A stretch of 64,000 nt of DNA, from positions 1-64,000 of the forward strand of contig NZ_JAGPXY010000029.1 in assembly GCF_018070325.1 (NCBI RefSeq). Direction: 5' to 3'. The translations under genes and the position numbers were made by a program. Position 1 is the stretch's first letter. Each line of letters begins with the position of its first letter. Source of the stretch: Micromonospora sp. H61 (GTDB lineage Bacteria; Actinomycetota; Actinomycetes; Mycobacteriales; Micromonosporaceae). This document shows positions 8,230 to 15,234 of this stretch, in pieces. Below the pieces are notes generated by a model, which made no database searches, was not told the origin of the DNA, and was given only the letters and a program-made list of their open reading frames with translations.

Positions 8230-9645
8230 TCAGATCGGGATGTCCTCCAGCAGGTCGGTGACCATCGCGGCGATCGGAGACCGCTCCGAACGGCTGAGGG
8301 TGACGTGCGCGAAGAGCGGATGACCCTTGAGCGCCTCGATGACAGCCGTCACCCCGTCGTGCCGGCCGACCCGCAGATTGTCGCGCTGGGCCACGTCGTG
8401 AGTGAGCACCACTCGGGAGCCCTGCCCGATCCGGGACAGCACTGTCAGCAGCACCCCGCGCTCCAGCGACTGGGCCTCGTCCACGATCACGTAGGCGTCG
8501 TGCAGGCTGCGTCCGCGGATGTGGGTCAGCGGCAGCACCTCCAGGATGCCCCGCGAGGTGACCTCCTCCAGCACGTTCTCGTGCACCACCGCGCCGAGCG
8601 TGTCGAAGACCGCCTGGGCCCACGGCGACATCTTCTCCGACTCCGAGCCCGGCAGGTAGCCCAACTCCTGGCCACCGACGGCGTACAGCGGGCGGAACAC
8701 GATCACCTTCTTGTGGCGGCGGCGCTCCATCACCGCCTCCAGCCCGGCACAGAGCGCCAGCGCCGACTTGCCGGTGCCGGCCCGGCCACCCAGCGAGACG
8801 ATCCCGATCGACTCGTCCAACAACAGGTCGAGGGCGATCCGCTGCTCGGCCGAGCGGCCGTGCAGCCCGAACGCCTCCCGGTCGCCCCGGACCAGACGCA
8901 CCGACTTGTCCGGCAGCACCCGACCGAGCGCGGAACCACGCCCCGAGTGCAGCACCAGACCGGTGTGGCAGGGCAGCCCGGCCGCCTCGTCGAGGTCGAG
9001 CGTCTCGCCGGCGTACAGCTGGCCGATCTGCTCCTCGCTCAACTCCATCTCCGACATACCGGTCCAGGTCGGGTCGCTGGCCTGGCCGTGGCGGTACTCG
9101 TCGGCACGCAGACCCACCGAGGCCGCCTTGACCCGCAACGGCATGTCCTTGCTGACCAGGGTCACCTCCCGCCCCTCTGCGGCGAGGTTGAGCGCGACGG
9201 AGAGGATCCGGGCGTCATTGCTCTCGGTGCGGAAACCGGGCGGCAGGACCCCGTCGTCGGTGTGGTTGAGCTCCACCCGCAGGGTGCCGCCGACATCGTT
9301 GGCGGGCACCGGGCGGTCGAGTCGGCCGTGCCGAACCCGCAGGTCGTCGAGCATCCGCAGCGACTGCCGGGCGAACCAGCCCAGCTCCGGATGGTGCCGT
9401 TTGCCTTCCAACTCGGTGATGACCACCAGAGGTAGCACCACTTCGTGCTCCGCGAACCGGTGGAACGCCGCCGGATCGGAGAGCAGCACCGACGTGTCCA
9501 GGACAAATGCCTGGCCGGCTGGTCGTGGCTCCTTGGGGTCGGCCGGCGCGGCGGCCGCCGAACGGCGGCTCCTGGTGGCTCGGCGGGGCGTGGCAGTCGC
9601 GGCCGGGGTCTGGTCGGCACCGGCGGTGGTACGGCGAGTCGTCAC
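8230..9645 (-). CDS. phoH2: PhoH2: PIN-domain ribonuclease fused to PhoH ATPase
   Basis: Two-domain RNA helicase/ribonuclease of 471 residues. The N-terminal PIN nuclease domain (about 45-175) keeps its acidic set: Asp50 in VLDTSVLLSDP, Glu78/Glu80 in ITELEGK, Asp144 in NDARILS and Asp167 in VSKDMP. The C-terminal PhoH ATPase (about 260-471) has Walker A GGRAGTGKS (286-294) and Walker B VIVDEAQ (Asp389, Glu390). In mycobacteria this architecture couples ATP-driven RNA unwinding to sequence-specific cleavage and is paired with an upstream antitoxin, PhoAT. The GTG at 9645 overlaps the stop of a short leader gene (GTGA), with GGAG about 10 nt upstream. The in-frame extension further upstream looks non-coding. 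Confidence 0.92.
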   Translation of the reverse strand: MTTRRTTAGADQTPAATATPRRATRSRRSAAAAPADPKEPRPAGQAFVLDTSVLLSDPAAFHRFAEHEVVLPLVVITELEGKRHHPELGWFARQSLRMLDDLRVRHGRLDRPVPANDVGGTLRVELNHTDDGVLPPGFRTESNDARILSVALNLAAEGREVTLVSKDMPLRVKAASVGLRADEYRHGQASDPTWTGMSEMELSEEQIGQLYAGETLDLDEAAGLPCHTGLVLHSGRGSALGRVLPDKSVRLVRGDREAFGLHGRSAEQRIALDLLLDESIGIVSLGGRAGTGKSALALCAGLEAVMERRRHKKVIVFRPLYAVGGQELGYLPGSESEKMSPWAQAVFDTLGAVVHENVLEEVTSRGILEVLPLTHIRGRSLHDAYVIVDEAQSLERGVLLTVLSRIGQGSRVVLTHDVAQRDNLRVGRHDGVTAVIEALKGHPLFAHVTLSRSERSPIAAMVTDLLEDIPI

Positions 9646-9785
9646 AGGCCTGCTCCGACGGATGGGCACCCGCCACCCGTGTTCCGCCTCCTCCGGTGCC
9701 CGGGGACACGGGGTCGGATGCGGAACCCCATGCGCGAGGTCGCAGATCCGGGCGGACCGGCTGGCGCGGGAGAACCCCGTGCCAT
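9642..9785 (-). CDS. 47-codon leader gene overlapping phoH2, candidate PhoAT-type antitoxin
   Basis: A short reading frame starts with ATG at 9785 and ends with a TGA that overlaps the phoH2 GTG by four bases. A near-perfect -10 box (TAGCGT, 9792-9797) lies 6 nt before the ATG, which predicts a leaderless transcript beginning at this codon. phoH2 would then be translated by coupling from it. The predicted product is basic and Gly/Pro/Arg-rich (it contains RIRPRVPGHRRRRN). In mycobacteria phoH2 is preceded by just such an overlapping small gene, phoAT. I cannot show sequence homology, so the antitoxin role is inference from position. Alternatively it is only a leader that times phoH2 translation. 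Confidence 0.55.
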   Translation of the reverse strand: MARGSPAPAGPPGSATSRMGFRIRPRVPGHRRRRNTGGGCPSVGAGL

Positions 9786-9791
9786 GCCTAG

Positions 9792-9797
9792 ACGCTA
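9792..9797 (-). promoter_or_regulatory. -10 box of the phoAT-like/phoH2 operon
   Basis: TAGCGT on the minus strand, 6 nt before the ATG at 9785, in the same spacing as the other leaderless promoters of this window. Confidence 0.55.
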
Positions 9798-9913
9798 GCC
9801 CCGCCGGACCCTCCCGGCTAGGGGCCGAACGTGGATCTCCCAGGCCGCGCTCATGAACAGGGCTCCGTCGACGCCCGCACCAGCCGAAAGGCATTGTCGC
9901 GAACGCGGCGGAA

Positions 9914-9952
9914 CCGGCCGGGATGCATGCCCCCTGCGCGCATCCCGGCCGG
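9914..9952. repeat. Intergenic inverted repeat
   Basis: Perfect 12-bp arms (CCGGCCGGGATG and its complement) with a 15-base loop, in the gene-free stretch 9786-10030 between the phoH2 leader and the next gene. Function is unknown. It is too far from any stop codon to be an obvious terminator. Confidence 0.5.
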
Positions 9953-10030
9953 GTGGGGCCACCGTCACCGGTCTGACGTGACCCCGACGGTGCGTGTCCG
10001 CCGCGGACGACGCACCGCGCTCGTGGCGCC

Positions 10031-10055
10031 GGTCGGCGGGGCAGCCCCGCCGACC
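10031..10055 (-). terminator. Hairpin terminator after the small membrane protein gene
   Basis: Perfect 11-bp stem GGTCGGCGGGG/CCCCGCCGACC with a three-base loop, starting 4 bases past the stop codon at 10060. Confidence 0.75.
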
Positions 10056-10059
10056 GACC

Positions 10060-10395
10060 TCAACCGGTACGTCGGACGAGCGTGCCGGTCGGGTGCCGCC
10101 CGGTGATCGGGGCGGCCGGCGCGCTGAACGACGAGCCGGTGTACGTGGTGCCGGGGCGTTCGACAGCGCCGGCGGAGCGGGCCACGCCCGCGGGCGAGAC
10201 CGACAGGGCCGAGGCGATCGCCGCCTGGGCGTCCCGCCGACGCCGGTTCCAGGCGCCCCGGTCACCGTCGAAGTAGCCCTGCCGGTAACCGAAGCGGTAG
10301 CCGATGCGGTAGCTGAGCTGCCCGTGCAGCCGGCCGGCCGCGTAACTGGTGGCACCGAGCACCAGGACGAGGAACACCGCGAGAAACGGGCTCAT
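10060..10395 (-). CDS. Small membrane-anchored protein with YRxGY repeats
   Basis: I do not recognise this 111-residue protein. It begins with one hydrophobic segment (about residues 3-20, FLAVFLVLVLGATSYAAG). A short tandem repeat follows, rich in Tyr, Gly and Arg (YRIGYRFGYRQGYFDGDR, about 28-46), then a basic stretch and a Ser/Ala/Pro-rich tail. It is the second gene of a two-gene unit 31 nt after the next entry, and a strong hairpin follows its stop. GC-rich codon use matches its neighbours, so it is probably native. The Tyr/Gly repeat outside or under the membrane is the only functional hint. Confidence 0.6.
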   Translation of the reverse strand: MSPFLAVFLVLVLGATSYAAGRLHGQLSYRIGYRFGYRQGYFDGDRGAWNRRRRDAQAAIASALSVSPAGVARSAGAVERPGTTYTGSSFSAPAAPITGRHPTGTLVRRTG

Positions 10396-10426
10396 CGGGC
10401 AGCTCCGGCCCAGCCGGGACGCCAGG

Positions 10427-10774
10427 TCATCGCTCCTCCGGCTCGATCGTGGTGGGGTCGGCGACGAGCAGCCGGTCCAGGTCGTCGGTGCTGACCTCCT
10501 CGACCAGTTCGACGCTGATCCGGCAGCCGTCCAGCACGACTTCGGCCACCGAGGACCGGCGGATCTCGCCGCCGGCGTCGTAGACCCGGACGCTCAGCTC
10601 CGGGCAGCCGAGATGGGTACGCCAGGCGTTCCACTCGGCACGATCACCGACGCTCAGCGACAGGTAGCGGCAGCCTCGGGCCAGGTAGAGGCGCCAGGGG
10701 GCGGTCAGCCCTGCGGCGACCCCCTCGGCGATCAGCCCGAAGGCCTGGGCGCGGGTGGCGAGCTCGGTCACCAC
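10427..10774 (-). CDS. Hypothetical protein, divergent from the XRE regulator
   Basis: Unrecognised soluble protein of 115 residues with alternating helices and strands, no signal peptide and no membrane segment. It has an even acidic composition toward the C-terminus (EVSTDDLDRLL). It is divergent to the XRE-family gene at 11036 and shares with it an intergenic region carrying repeated CGTGAC elements, the first of which (10794) lies only 20 nt from its start. It is therefore a likely regulatory target of that protein. It is probably co-transcribed with the small membrane protein downstream. Confidence 0.6.
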   Translation of the reverse strand: MVTELATRAQAFGLIAEGVAAGLTAPWRLYLARGCRYLSLSVGDRAEWNAWRTHLGCPELSVRVYDAGGEIRRSSVAEVVLDGCRISVELVEEVSTDDLDRLLVADPTTIEPEER

Positions 10775-10793
10775 GACCCCCTGGCACCGGGGG

Positions 10794-11040
10794 CGTGACG
10801 CATGTGAGCACCAATCGTCTCATGCACGTGACACACCGTAGATTGTCCCATGGGCGTGACAGTATCAGCTTTTCGTACGCTTACGTTTGCCACTACGTTC
10901 ATCTATTCTGCCCGCGTGACACCCCTCAACAGTGGCACTGACTCGTTTACCGGAAATCCGAACTCCTCGTCACGTCTGCGTGACAGTGGCGAGCCGGGGC
11001 GCGCACCCTCGGCCGGCTGGCCGTACCGTCACGGAGTGAC
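10794..11040. promoter_or_regulatory. Operator-like array of CGTGAC repeats
   Basis: CGTGAC occurs at 10794, 10827, 10855, 10915 and 10979. The last is half of a perfect palindrome GTCACG-TCTG-CGTGAC (10969-10984). The copies at 10827 and 10855 also have a partial left half (GTCTCA, GTCCCA) at the same four-base spacing. A further GTCAC-GGA-GTGAC (11028-11040) covers the XRE start codon. The stretch has visibly more A and T than its flanks. This looks like a multi-site operator for the XRE protein encoded next to it. Confidence 0.5.
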
Positions 11041-11479
11041 CGAGACGGCCAATGCGCGGAAGATCGCCTTCGCCACCTTCGTCCGGCGGGCTCTGGACGA
11101 GGCACGGGCGACCCGAGCCTGGAGCGGCACCGAGGTGTCCCGGCGCACCGGCGTCTCCCGGCAGACCATCAACCGCTGGGTCCGGGGCGACTGGGCCAGC
11201 GACCCGGAGGCCGAGCGGGTGGTCGCCTTCTGCGAGGGCCTGGGGTTGAACCCGGCCGCCGCGTTCGCCGCACTCGGCTGGGACCGCGCTGCGGCCGGCC
11301 CTCGCACCGGCCAGGCCGCCCCTCCGATGGACCCCGACGTGGAGGCGCTGCTGCGCCGTCTGGTCGATCCGCAGGTGTCGGACGCGGAGAAGTTCCACAT
11401 CCGGGAAACCATCAGATACCTCGCATACCGCCCAACGTTGCCGGTCGATGTCCGAAAAAGGGGCAATCAGGCAGGCTAG
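11036..11479 (+). CDS. XRE-family helix-turn-helix regulator
   Basis: DNA-binding protein of 147 residues. A helix-turn-helix of the Cro/CI type spans about residues 15-72 (EVSRRTGVSRQTINRWVRGD). A short linker follows, then an alpha-helical C-terminus of unknown role. I chose GTG 11036 because the box TACCGT (11024-11029) lies 6 nt upstream, predicting a leaderless message; a longer in-frame form from 10850 would read through the operator-like repeats. A small palindrome GTCAC-GGA-GTGAC covers the start, suggesting autoregulation. The protein probably controls the two small genes on its left and perhaps the membrane protein on its right. Confidence 0.82.
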   Translation: MTETANARKIAFATFVRRALDEARATRAWSGTEVSRRTGVSRQTINRWVRGDWASDPEAERVVAFCEGLGLNPAAAFAALGWDRAAAGPRTGQAAPPMDPDVEALLRRLVDPQVSDAEKFHIRETIRYLAYRPTLPVDVRKRGNQAG

Positions 11480-11641
11480 TTCCTCAGATAGCGAAAGAAC
11501 GCCTGGTCAGGTTCATTCGTTTGCCTCCGGGGCTGGAACGGGCACGCTAGCGTCCCTATTCGTACTGCTTGGGCTCGTCATCGGCGGGGGGACGGGACAA
11601 GGCCGAACCCAGCCCTGCGGGACAGAAGGAGGGGTCTGTCC

Positions 11642-11995
11642 ATGACCCTGAAGTGGTTGGCAGTCGTGGTCGCAACGGTGTCGGTGACACTGTGGGCGAC
11701 CGGCAACACGGTGACCCTCGCGGTCGACGGCGGGCAGCTGCCGCTGCTCGTCAACCTCTTTGCGCTCATCACCGCCGGCACCGCGGTCGTCCTGGCCGTC
11801 GTCGCCGAGCTGCACGAGCGTCTGAACAACCGAATCAGCGCGCTCACCGAGTTCCTGGTGGCACGGCTCAACGAGATCGACAACCACACCGGCGATCGCA
11901 ACACCGGGTTCGTGGAGGGCTACCTGTTGAGCCACGGCCAGGAGGCGGCGGTGGTGCCGTTCGGCCGGCGCGGACGAGGAGCCGCCGAACGCTGA
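11642..11995 (+). CDS. Small two-helix membrane protein
   Basis: Unrecognised protein of 117 residues with two predicted membrane segments (about 5-23 and 36-56). A cytoplasmic helical region follows (HERLNNRISALTEFLVARLNEI), then a basic tail (RRGRGAAER). GGAGG lies about 8 nt before the ATG. It follows the XRE gene in the same direction after a 162-bp gap with no hairpin, so co-transcription or separate control by the same regulator is possible. The coiled-coil-like cytoplasmic helix suggests a protein partner, but nothing more can be said. Confidence 0.65.
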   Translation: MTLKWLAVVVATVSVTLWATGNTVTLAVDGGQLPLLVNLFALITAGTAVVLAVVAELHERLNNRISALTEFLVARLNEIDNHTGDRNTGFVEGYLLSHGQEAAVVPFGRRGRGAAER

Positions 11996-12062
11996 TCGCG
12001 TACCGCTCAATGGGTCCGCTCGGCCAGGAATGAGCCTGGATCGCCGGGGTACGCTGACGCGC

Positions 12063-12887
12063 GTGCCGCCGTTGAATCTGGGCAATCAGCAGCCGAGAAC
12101 CCCGTTGAACGCCGACCAGGCCTGGCGGATAACCGCCAGCCGGGCGGCCGGGACCGTGCTCTTCTTCGACTTCGACGGCACGCTCGCGCCCGTCGACGAC
12201 GATCCGACCGCGGTACGCCCGGCGCCCAAGGCGTTGGCAGCGATCGAGGCGCTCGCCCCGGTCGTGCAGCGGGTCGCGATCGTGTCCGCCCGACCCGTCG
12301 AGTTCCTTCGGGATCAGCTCGGCGGGCTCGTCGGTGTGGACCTCTACGGCCTCTACGGCCTGGAGCACAGCCACTCCGGCGGCGAGACGGTCACCGAACC
12401 TGCCGCGCTGCCCTGGGTGCCGACAATGGCGGAGCTGGCCGACCTGGCTCGGGCAGAACTGCCACCCGGCACGCTTGTCGAGTACAAGCGGCTCTCGGTC
12501 GCGCTGCACTGGCGTACCGCCCCGCGACTCGGCGCGACGGTGCAGCAGTGGGGGCAGGCGCAGGCCGACCGTCTGGGGTTGCGCTCGCAGGCCGGGCGGA
12601 TGGTGCTGGAGCTCAAGCCACCTGTCGACCGGGACAAGGGCATGGTGATCGGCGAGGCGATCAAGGGTGCCACCGGCGCCTGGTACTTCGGCGACGACGT
12701 CTCCGACATCAAGGCCTTCGCCGCGCTGCGCGCTCGCGCCGCCGCCGACCCGGACTTCCTCGGTGTCTGCGTGGCGGTGGCCAACCCGGAGACCGGGCAC
12801 GAGGTGGCCAACGCCGCCGACCTGACCATCGAGTCGCCGGCCGCCCTGGGCGACTTCCTCACCCGGGCGCTGACCCACCTGCCCTGA
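12063..12887 (+). CDS. otsB: Trehalose-6-phosphate phosphatase
   Basis: HAD-superfamily phosphatase of 274 residues that releases trehalose from trehalose 6-phosphate, giving a compatible solute. The nucleophile motif FFDFDGTLAP holds Asp36 and Asp38. Later come the conserved KPPVDRDKG segment and the metal-binding YFGDDVSDIKAF. I chose GTG 12063 because TACGCT (12050-12055) lies 7 nt upstream, the leaderless arrangement seen throughout the window; an ATG at 12030 gives an 11-residue extension with a poorly placed AGGA. No trehalose-phosphate synthase (otsA) is adjacent. Its 3' end faces uppS across a strong hairpin. Confidence 0.92.
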   Translation: MPPLNLGNQQPRTPLNADQAWRITASRAAGTVLFFDFDGTLAPVDDDPTAVRPAPKALAAIEALAPVVQRVAIVSARPVEFLRDQLGGLVGVDLYGLYGLEHSHSGGETVTEPAALPWVPTMAELADLARAELPPGTLVEYKRLSVALHWRTAPRLGATVQQWGQAQADRLGLRSQAGRMVLELKPPVDRDKGMVIGEAIKGATGAWYFGDDVSDIKAFAALRARAAADPDFLGVCVAVANPETGHEVANAADLTIESPAALGDFLTRALTHLP

Positions 12888-12899
12888 ACTGACCTGACT

Positions 12900-12928
12900 C
12901 CGGCGGCGACCGACGGCGTCGCCGCCGG
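12900..12928. terminator. Bidirectional hairpin terminator between otsB and uppS
   Basis: Perfect 11-bp stem CCGGCGGCGAC/GTCGCCGCCGG with a seven-base loop in the 42-bp gap between convergent genes. Confidence 0.75.
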
Positions 12929-12929
12929 C

Positions 12930-13703
12930 TCAGGCGCCGTAGCGGCGTTGCCTGGTGGCGTACGAGCGCAGGGCCCGCAGAAAGTCGATGTGCCGGAAAT
13001 CCGGCCAGTTGAGCTCGCAGAAGTAGAACTCCGAATGCGCGGACTGCCAGAGCATGAAACCGGACAGCCGCTGCTCGCCGCTGGTGCGGATGACCAGGTC
13101 CGGGTCGGGCTGGCCCCGGGTGTAGAGGTGCTCGGCGATGTGCTCGACGTCCAGCACCTCGGCCAACTCCTCGATCGTGCCTCCGGTGGCGGCATGCTCC
13201 AGCAGCAGCGAACGGACCGCGTCGGTGATCTCCCGGCGGCCGCCGTAGCCCACCGCGATGTTGACCTCCGCGCCGCCGGTGCGCTCGCGGGTGCGCTCCT
13301 CGGCGCCCTTGAGCGCCGCCGCCGTCTGCGCCGGCAGCAGGTCGAGCGCCCCGACGATGCGCAGTCGCCAGGGGTTGCCCTCCTCGGAGAGCTCCACCAC
13401 CAGGTCCTCAATGATCTTGAGGAGCGGGTCCAGTTCGGCGGCCGGACGGCGCAGGTTGTCGGTGGCCAGCAGATAGAGGGTCACGTGCCCGACGCCGGCC
13501 TGGTCACACCAGCCGAGGACATGCTTGATCTTCGCCGCGCCGACCCGGTGCCCGTCGTTCGGGTCGACGAAGCCCATCTCCCTCGCCCATCGGCGGTTGC
13601 CGTCGCACATCACCCCGACGTGCCGGGGCACCGGCTTACCCGCGAGCTTCGCCGTGAGCCGGCGCTCGTACACGGAGTAGATAAGGTTCCGCAGCGTCAT
13701 CAC
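12930..13703 (-). CDS. uppS: Cis-prenyltransferase of the short-chain (Z-farnesyl diphosphate synthase, Rv1086) type
   Basis: Condenses isopentenyl diphosphate in cis on an allylic diphosphate at the membrane interface. The protein is 257 residues. The catalytic Asp34 lies in MCDGNRRWA, and the C-terminal DLVIRTSGEQRLSGF...FCELNWPDF carries the pyrophosphate-binding arginines. The Cys before Asp34 and the terminal FLRALRSYATRQRRYG closely resemble mycobacterial Rv1086, which makes Z,E-farnesyl diphosphate rather than the C50/C55 carrier; that subclass call is from memory. The start is GTG with an ATG next to it. TACGCT (13709-13714) lies 5 nt upstream, so it has its own promoter although it follows the reductase gene by 28 bp. 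Confidence 0.9.
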   Translation of the reverse strand: MMTLRNLIYSVYERRLTAKLAGKPVPRHVGVMCDGNRRWAREMGFVDPNDGHRVGAAKIKHVLGWCDQAGVGHVTLYLLATDNLRRPAAELDPLLKIIEDLVVELSEEGNPWRLRIVGALDLLPAQTAAALKGAEERTRERTGGAEVNIAVGYGGRREITDAVRSLLLEHAATGGTIEELAEVLDVEHIAEHLYTRGQPDPDLVIRTSGEQRLSGFMLWQSAHSEFYFCELNWPDFRHIDFLRALRSYATRQRRYGA

Positions 13704-13731
13704 CTAGCAGCGTAGCGACCCTTCAGCCAGT

Positions 13732-14874
13732 TCACTGCCTCGGAGCCCCATCCCCGCCGCCCAGACCGGCGCCGATCAGCGCGAGCGTACGAGCGGTGAG
13801 GCGTCCGTCACCCAGTCCCAACTCGACCACGTCGTAGAACACCCGGTCGTCCCGACGGGCGGCCCGGACCGCCGCGTCCACCACCCGGCGTCGCCGGGCC
13901 AACCAGGCCGCTACCGAACTGTGCCGCAGGTGGGTGCCGAGGCGGCGACGCAACCCGTCGGCGTAGCGGCCAGCCGCGCCCTCGGGCGACCTGGCCGCCG
14001 CCGACCCGGCGAGCGCGCCGGAGAGCAACGCGTAGAAGATCCCCTCCCCGGTGAACGGATTGATCAGTGACAGGGCGTCCCCGGCCAACAGCGTGCGCCC
14101 TCGCCCCGGCGACGGCCGGTGGGTGGAGAGCGGCAGGTGATGCGCGCGCAACGCGGTGACGGTCGCCAGATCGGTGCCGGGCAGCAGCGCGGCCAGCCGG
14201 TCCAGCAGGTACGCGCGGCTCAGCGGCTCGCCGCGCAGGACCTCCCCGTACCCGACGTTCGCCCGTCCGTCACCGATCGGAAACGACCAGGCGTACGCCG
14301 GCCAACGCGCCTTCGAGGTGACGATGAGCTGCTCGGACGGGCCAGGCAGAGCCGGGGCGTACCCCCGGATGGCCAGCGCGAGGTGCCGGTCGGGGTTCTG
14401 CGGATGGCCCAGCGCCCGACGTACCACCGAGCCGGCGCCGTCCGCGCCGATCACCACCCGGCCGGACACCTGCCCGTCGAGCACCACCCGGTCCGCGCGC
14501 GGCTCGACCTGGCGCACCGTGTGCCGGCGCAGTTGCGCGCCGGCGGCCACCGCGGCCGCCACCAGCCGCGCGTCGAAGACCTCCCGGGGCACCGTGTACG
14601 CGGGTCGGGGCAGCGCCCGAGCCACCGCACCGCCGCCCGGCGAGATCATGCGCAGCGCCGGCAGGGGCGCGTAACCCGCCACCGCCTCGGTCACCCCCAG
14701 CTCGGCGAGCACGTCCACCGAGTGCGCGGCGATCCCGTCACCACACGCCTTGTCCCGGGGAAAATCGGCCCGGTCCAGCAGCAGCACGCTGGCACCGGCC
14801 CGGCGCGCCGTCAGCGCGGCTGCCGCCCCGGCCGGCCCCGCCCCCACCACCACCACGTCGAACTCGTCGTCCAC
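13732..14874 (-). CDS. Geranylgeranyl reductase family FAD-dependent oxidoreductase
   Basis: Flavoprotein of 380 residues of the geranylgeranyl reductase family, which saturates double bonds of isoprenoid chains. The FAD-binding GAGPAGAAAA lies at residues 11-20, the conserved RADFPRDKACGDG near residue 40, and the GD motif AGDALSLINPFTGEGI near residue 285. I chose GTG 14874 because GGAGGGAGG lies 6 nt upstream and the dinucleotide fold begins at once. It lies directly before a Z-prenyl synthase on the same strand. The pair may make or saturate a polyprenyl product such as a menaquinone side chain or lipid carrier; that is inference. Confidence 0.88.
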   Translation of the reverse strand: MDDEFDVVVVGAGPAGAAAALTARRAGASVLLLDRADFPRDKACGDGIAAHSVDVLAELGVTEAVAGYAPLPALRMISPGGGAVARALPRPAYTVPREVFDARLVAAAVAAGAQLRRHTVRQVEPRADRVVLDGQVSGRVVIGADGAGSVVRRALGHPQNPDRHLALAIRGYAPALPGPSEQLIVTSKARWPAYAWSFPIGDGRANVGYGEVLRGEPLSRAYLLDRLAALLPGTDLATVTALRAHHLPLSTHRPSPGRGRTLLAGDALSLINPFTGEGIFYALLSGALAGSAAARSPEGAAGRYADGLRRRLGTHLRHSSVAAWLARRRRVVDAAVRAARRDDRVFYDVVELGLGDGRLTARTLALIGAGLGGGDGAPRQ

Positions 14875-15234
14875 CGCGCGCCTCCCTCCAGTCCGACGCG
14901 GCGCGGCCGCTCCCGCCGGGCGACCCGGTCGGCCTTGCGGCCGGCCGCCCGACGATCTCCGCAGCCGCGCCGACCATCTCCGCAGCCGCCCCGACGCCGG
15001 CCGCTGTGACCGACGCCACCCGCCATCCTGCCCCCTGCCCGCCCTCGAAGACCGCTCCCGCACCGGGCCAGCCGGTCCCACCCACCCTCCTTTGCTCTGC
15101 ACCCGCGGACGCGACGGTTACCGTCCGCGACTGTCGCCTATCGGGGTGCAGAGCAAAGGGGGGATGGGCGTGGACTGGGTCGTGGTCGGCCGCCGGGTCG
15201 GCACCCAGCGGCGTCGGCGCGGGGCCCACCCCGG
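14875..15234. other. Intergenic stretch of 360 bp between two same-strand genes
   Basis: The left 20 bases hold the ribosome binding site of the reductase gene. The right half is dominated by the nested palindrome described at 15089-15159. Reading frames on either strand are short and look like GC-rich chance frames. I see no further gene. Confidence 0.6.
15089..15159. repeat. Nested palindromic intergenic element (TTTGCTCTGCACCC type)
   Basis: Perfect 16-bp arms (15089-15104 and 15144-15159; CCTTTGCTCTGCACCC and its complement) enclose 39 bases. These contain a second inverted repeat GCGGACG/CGTCCGC (15105-15111, 15122-15128). Partial complementarity continues outward through C-rich and G-rich flanks. 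It lies beyond the stop of the membrane protein gene by about 75 bases on the upstream side, so it is not that gene's terminator. The form suggests a dispersed palindromic repeat family; copy number cannot be judged from one window. Confidence 0.6.
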
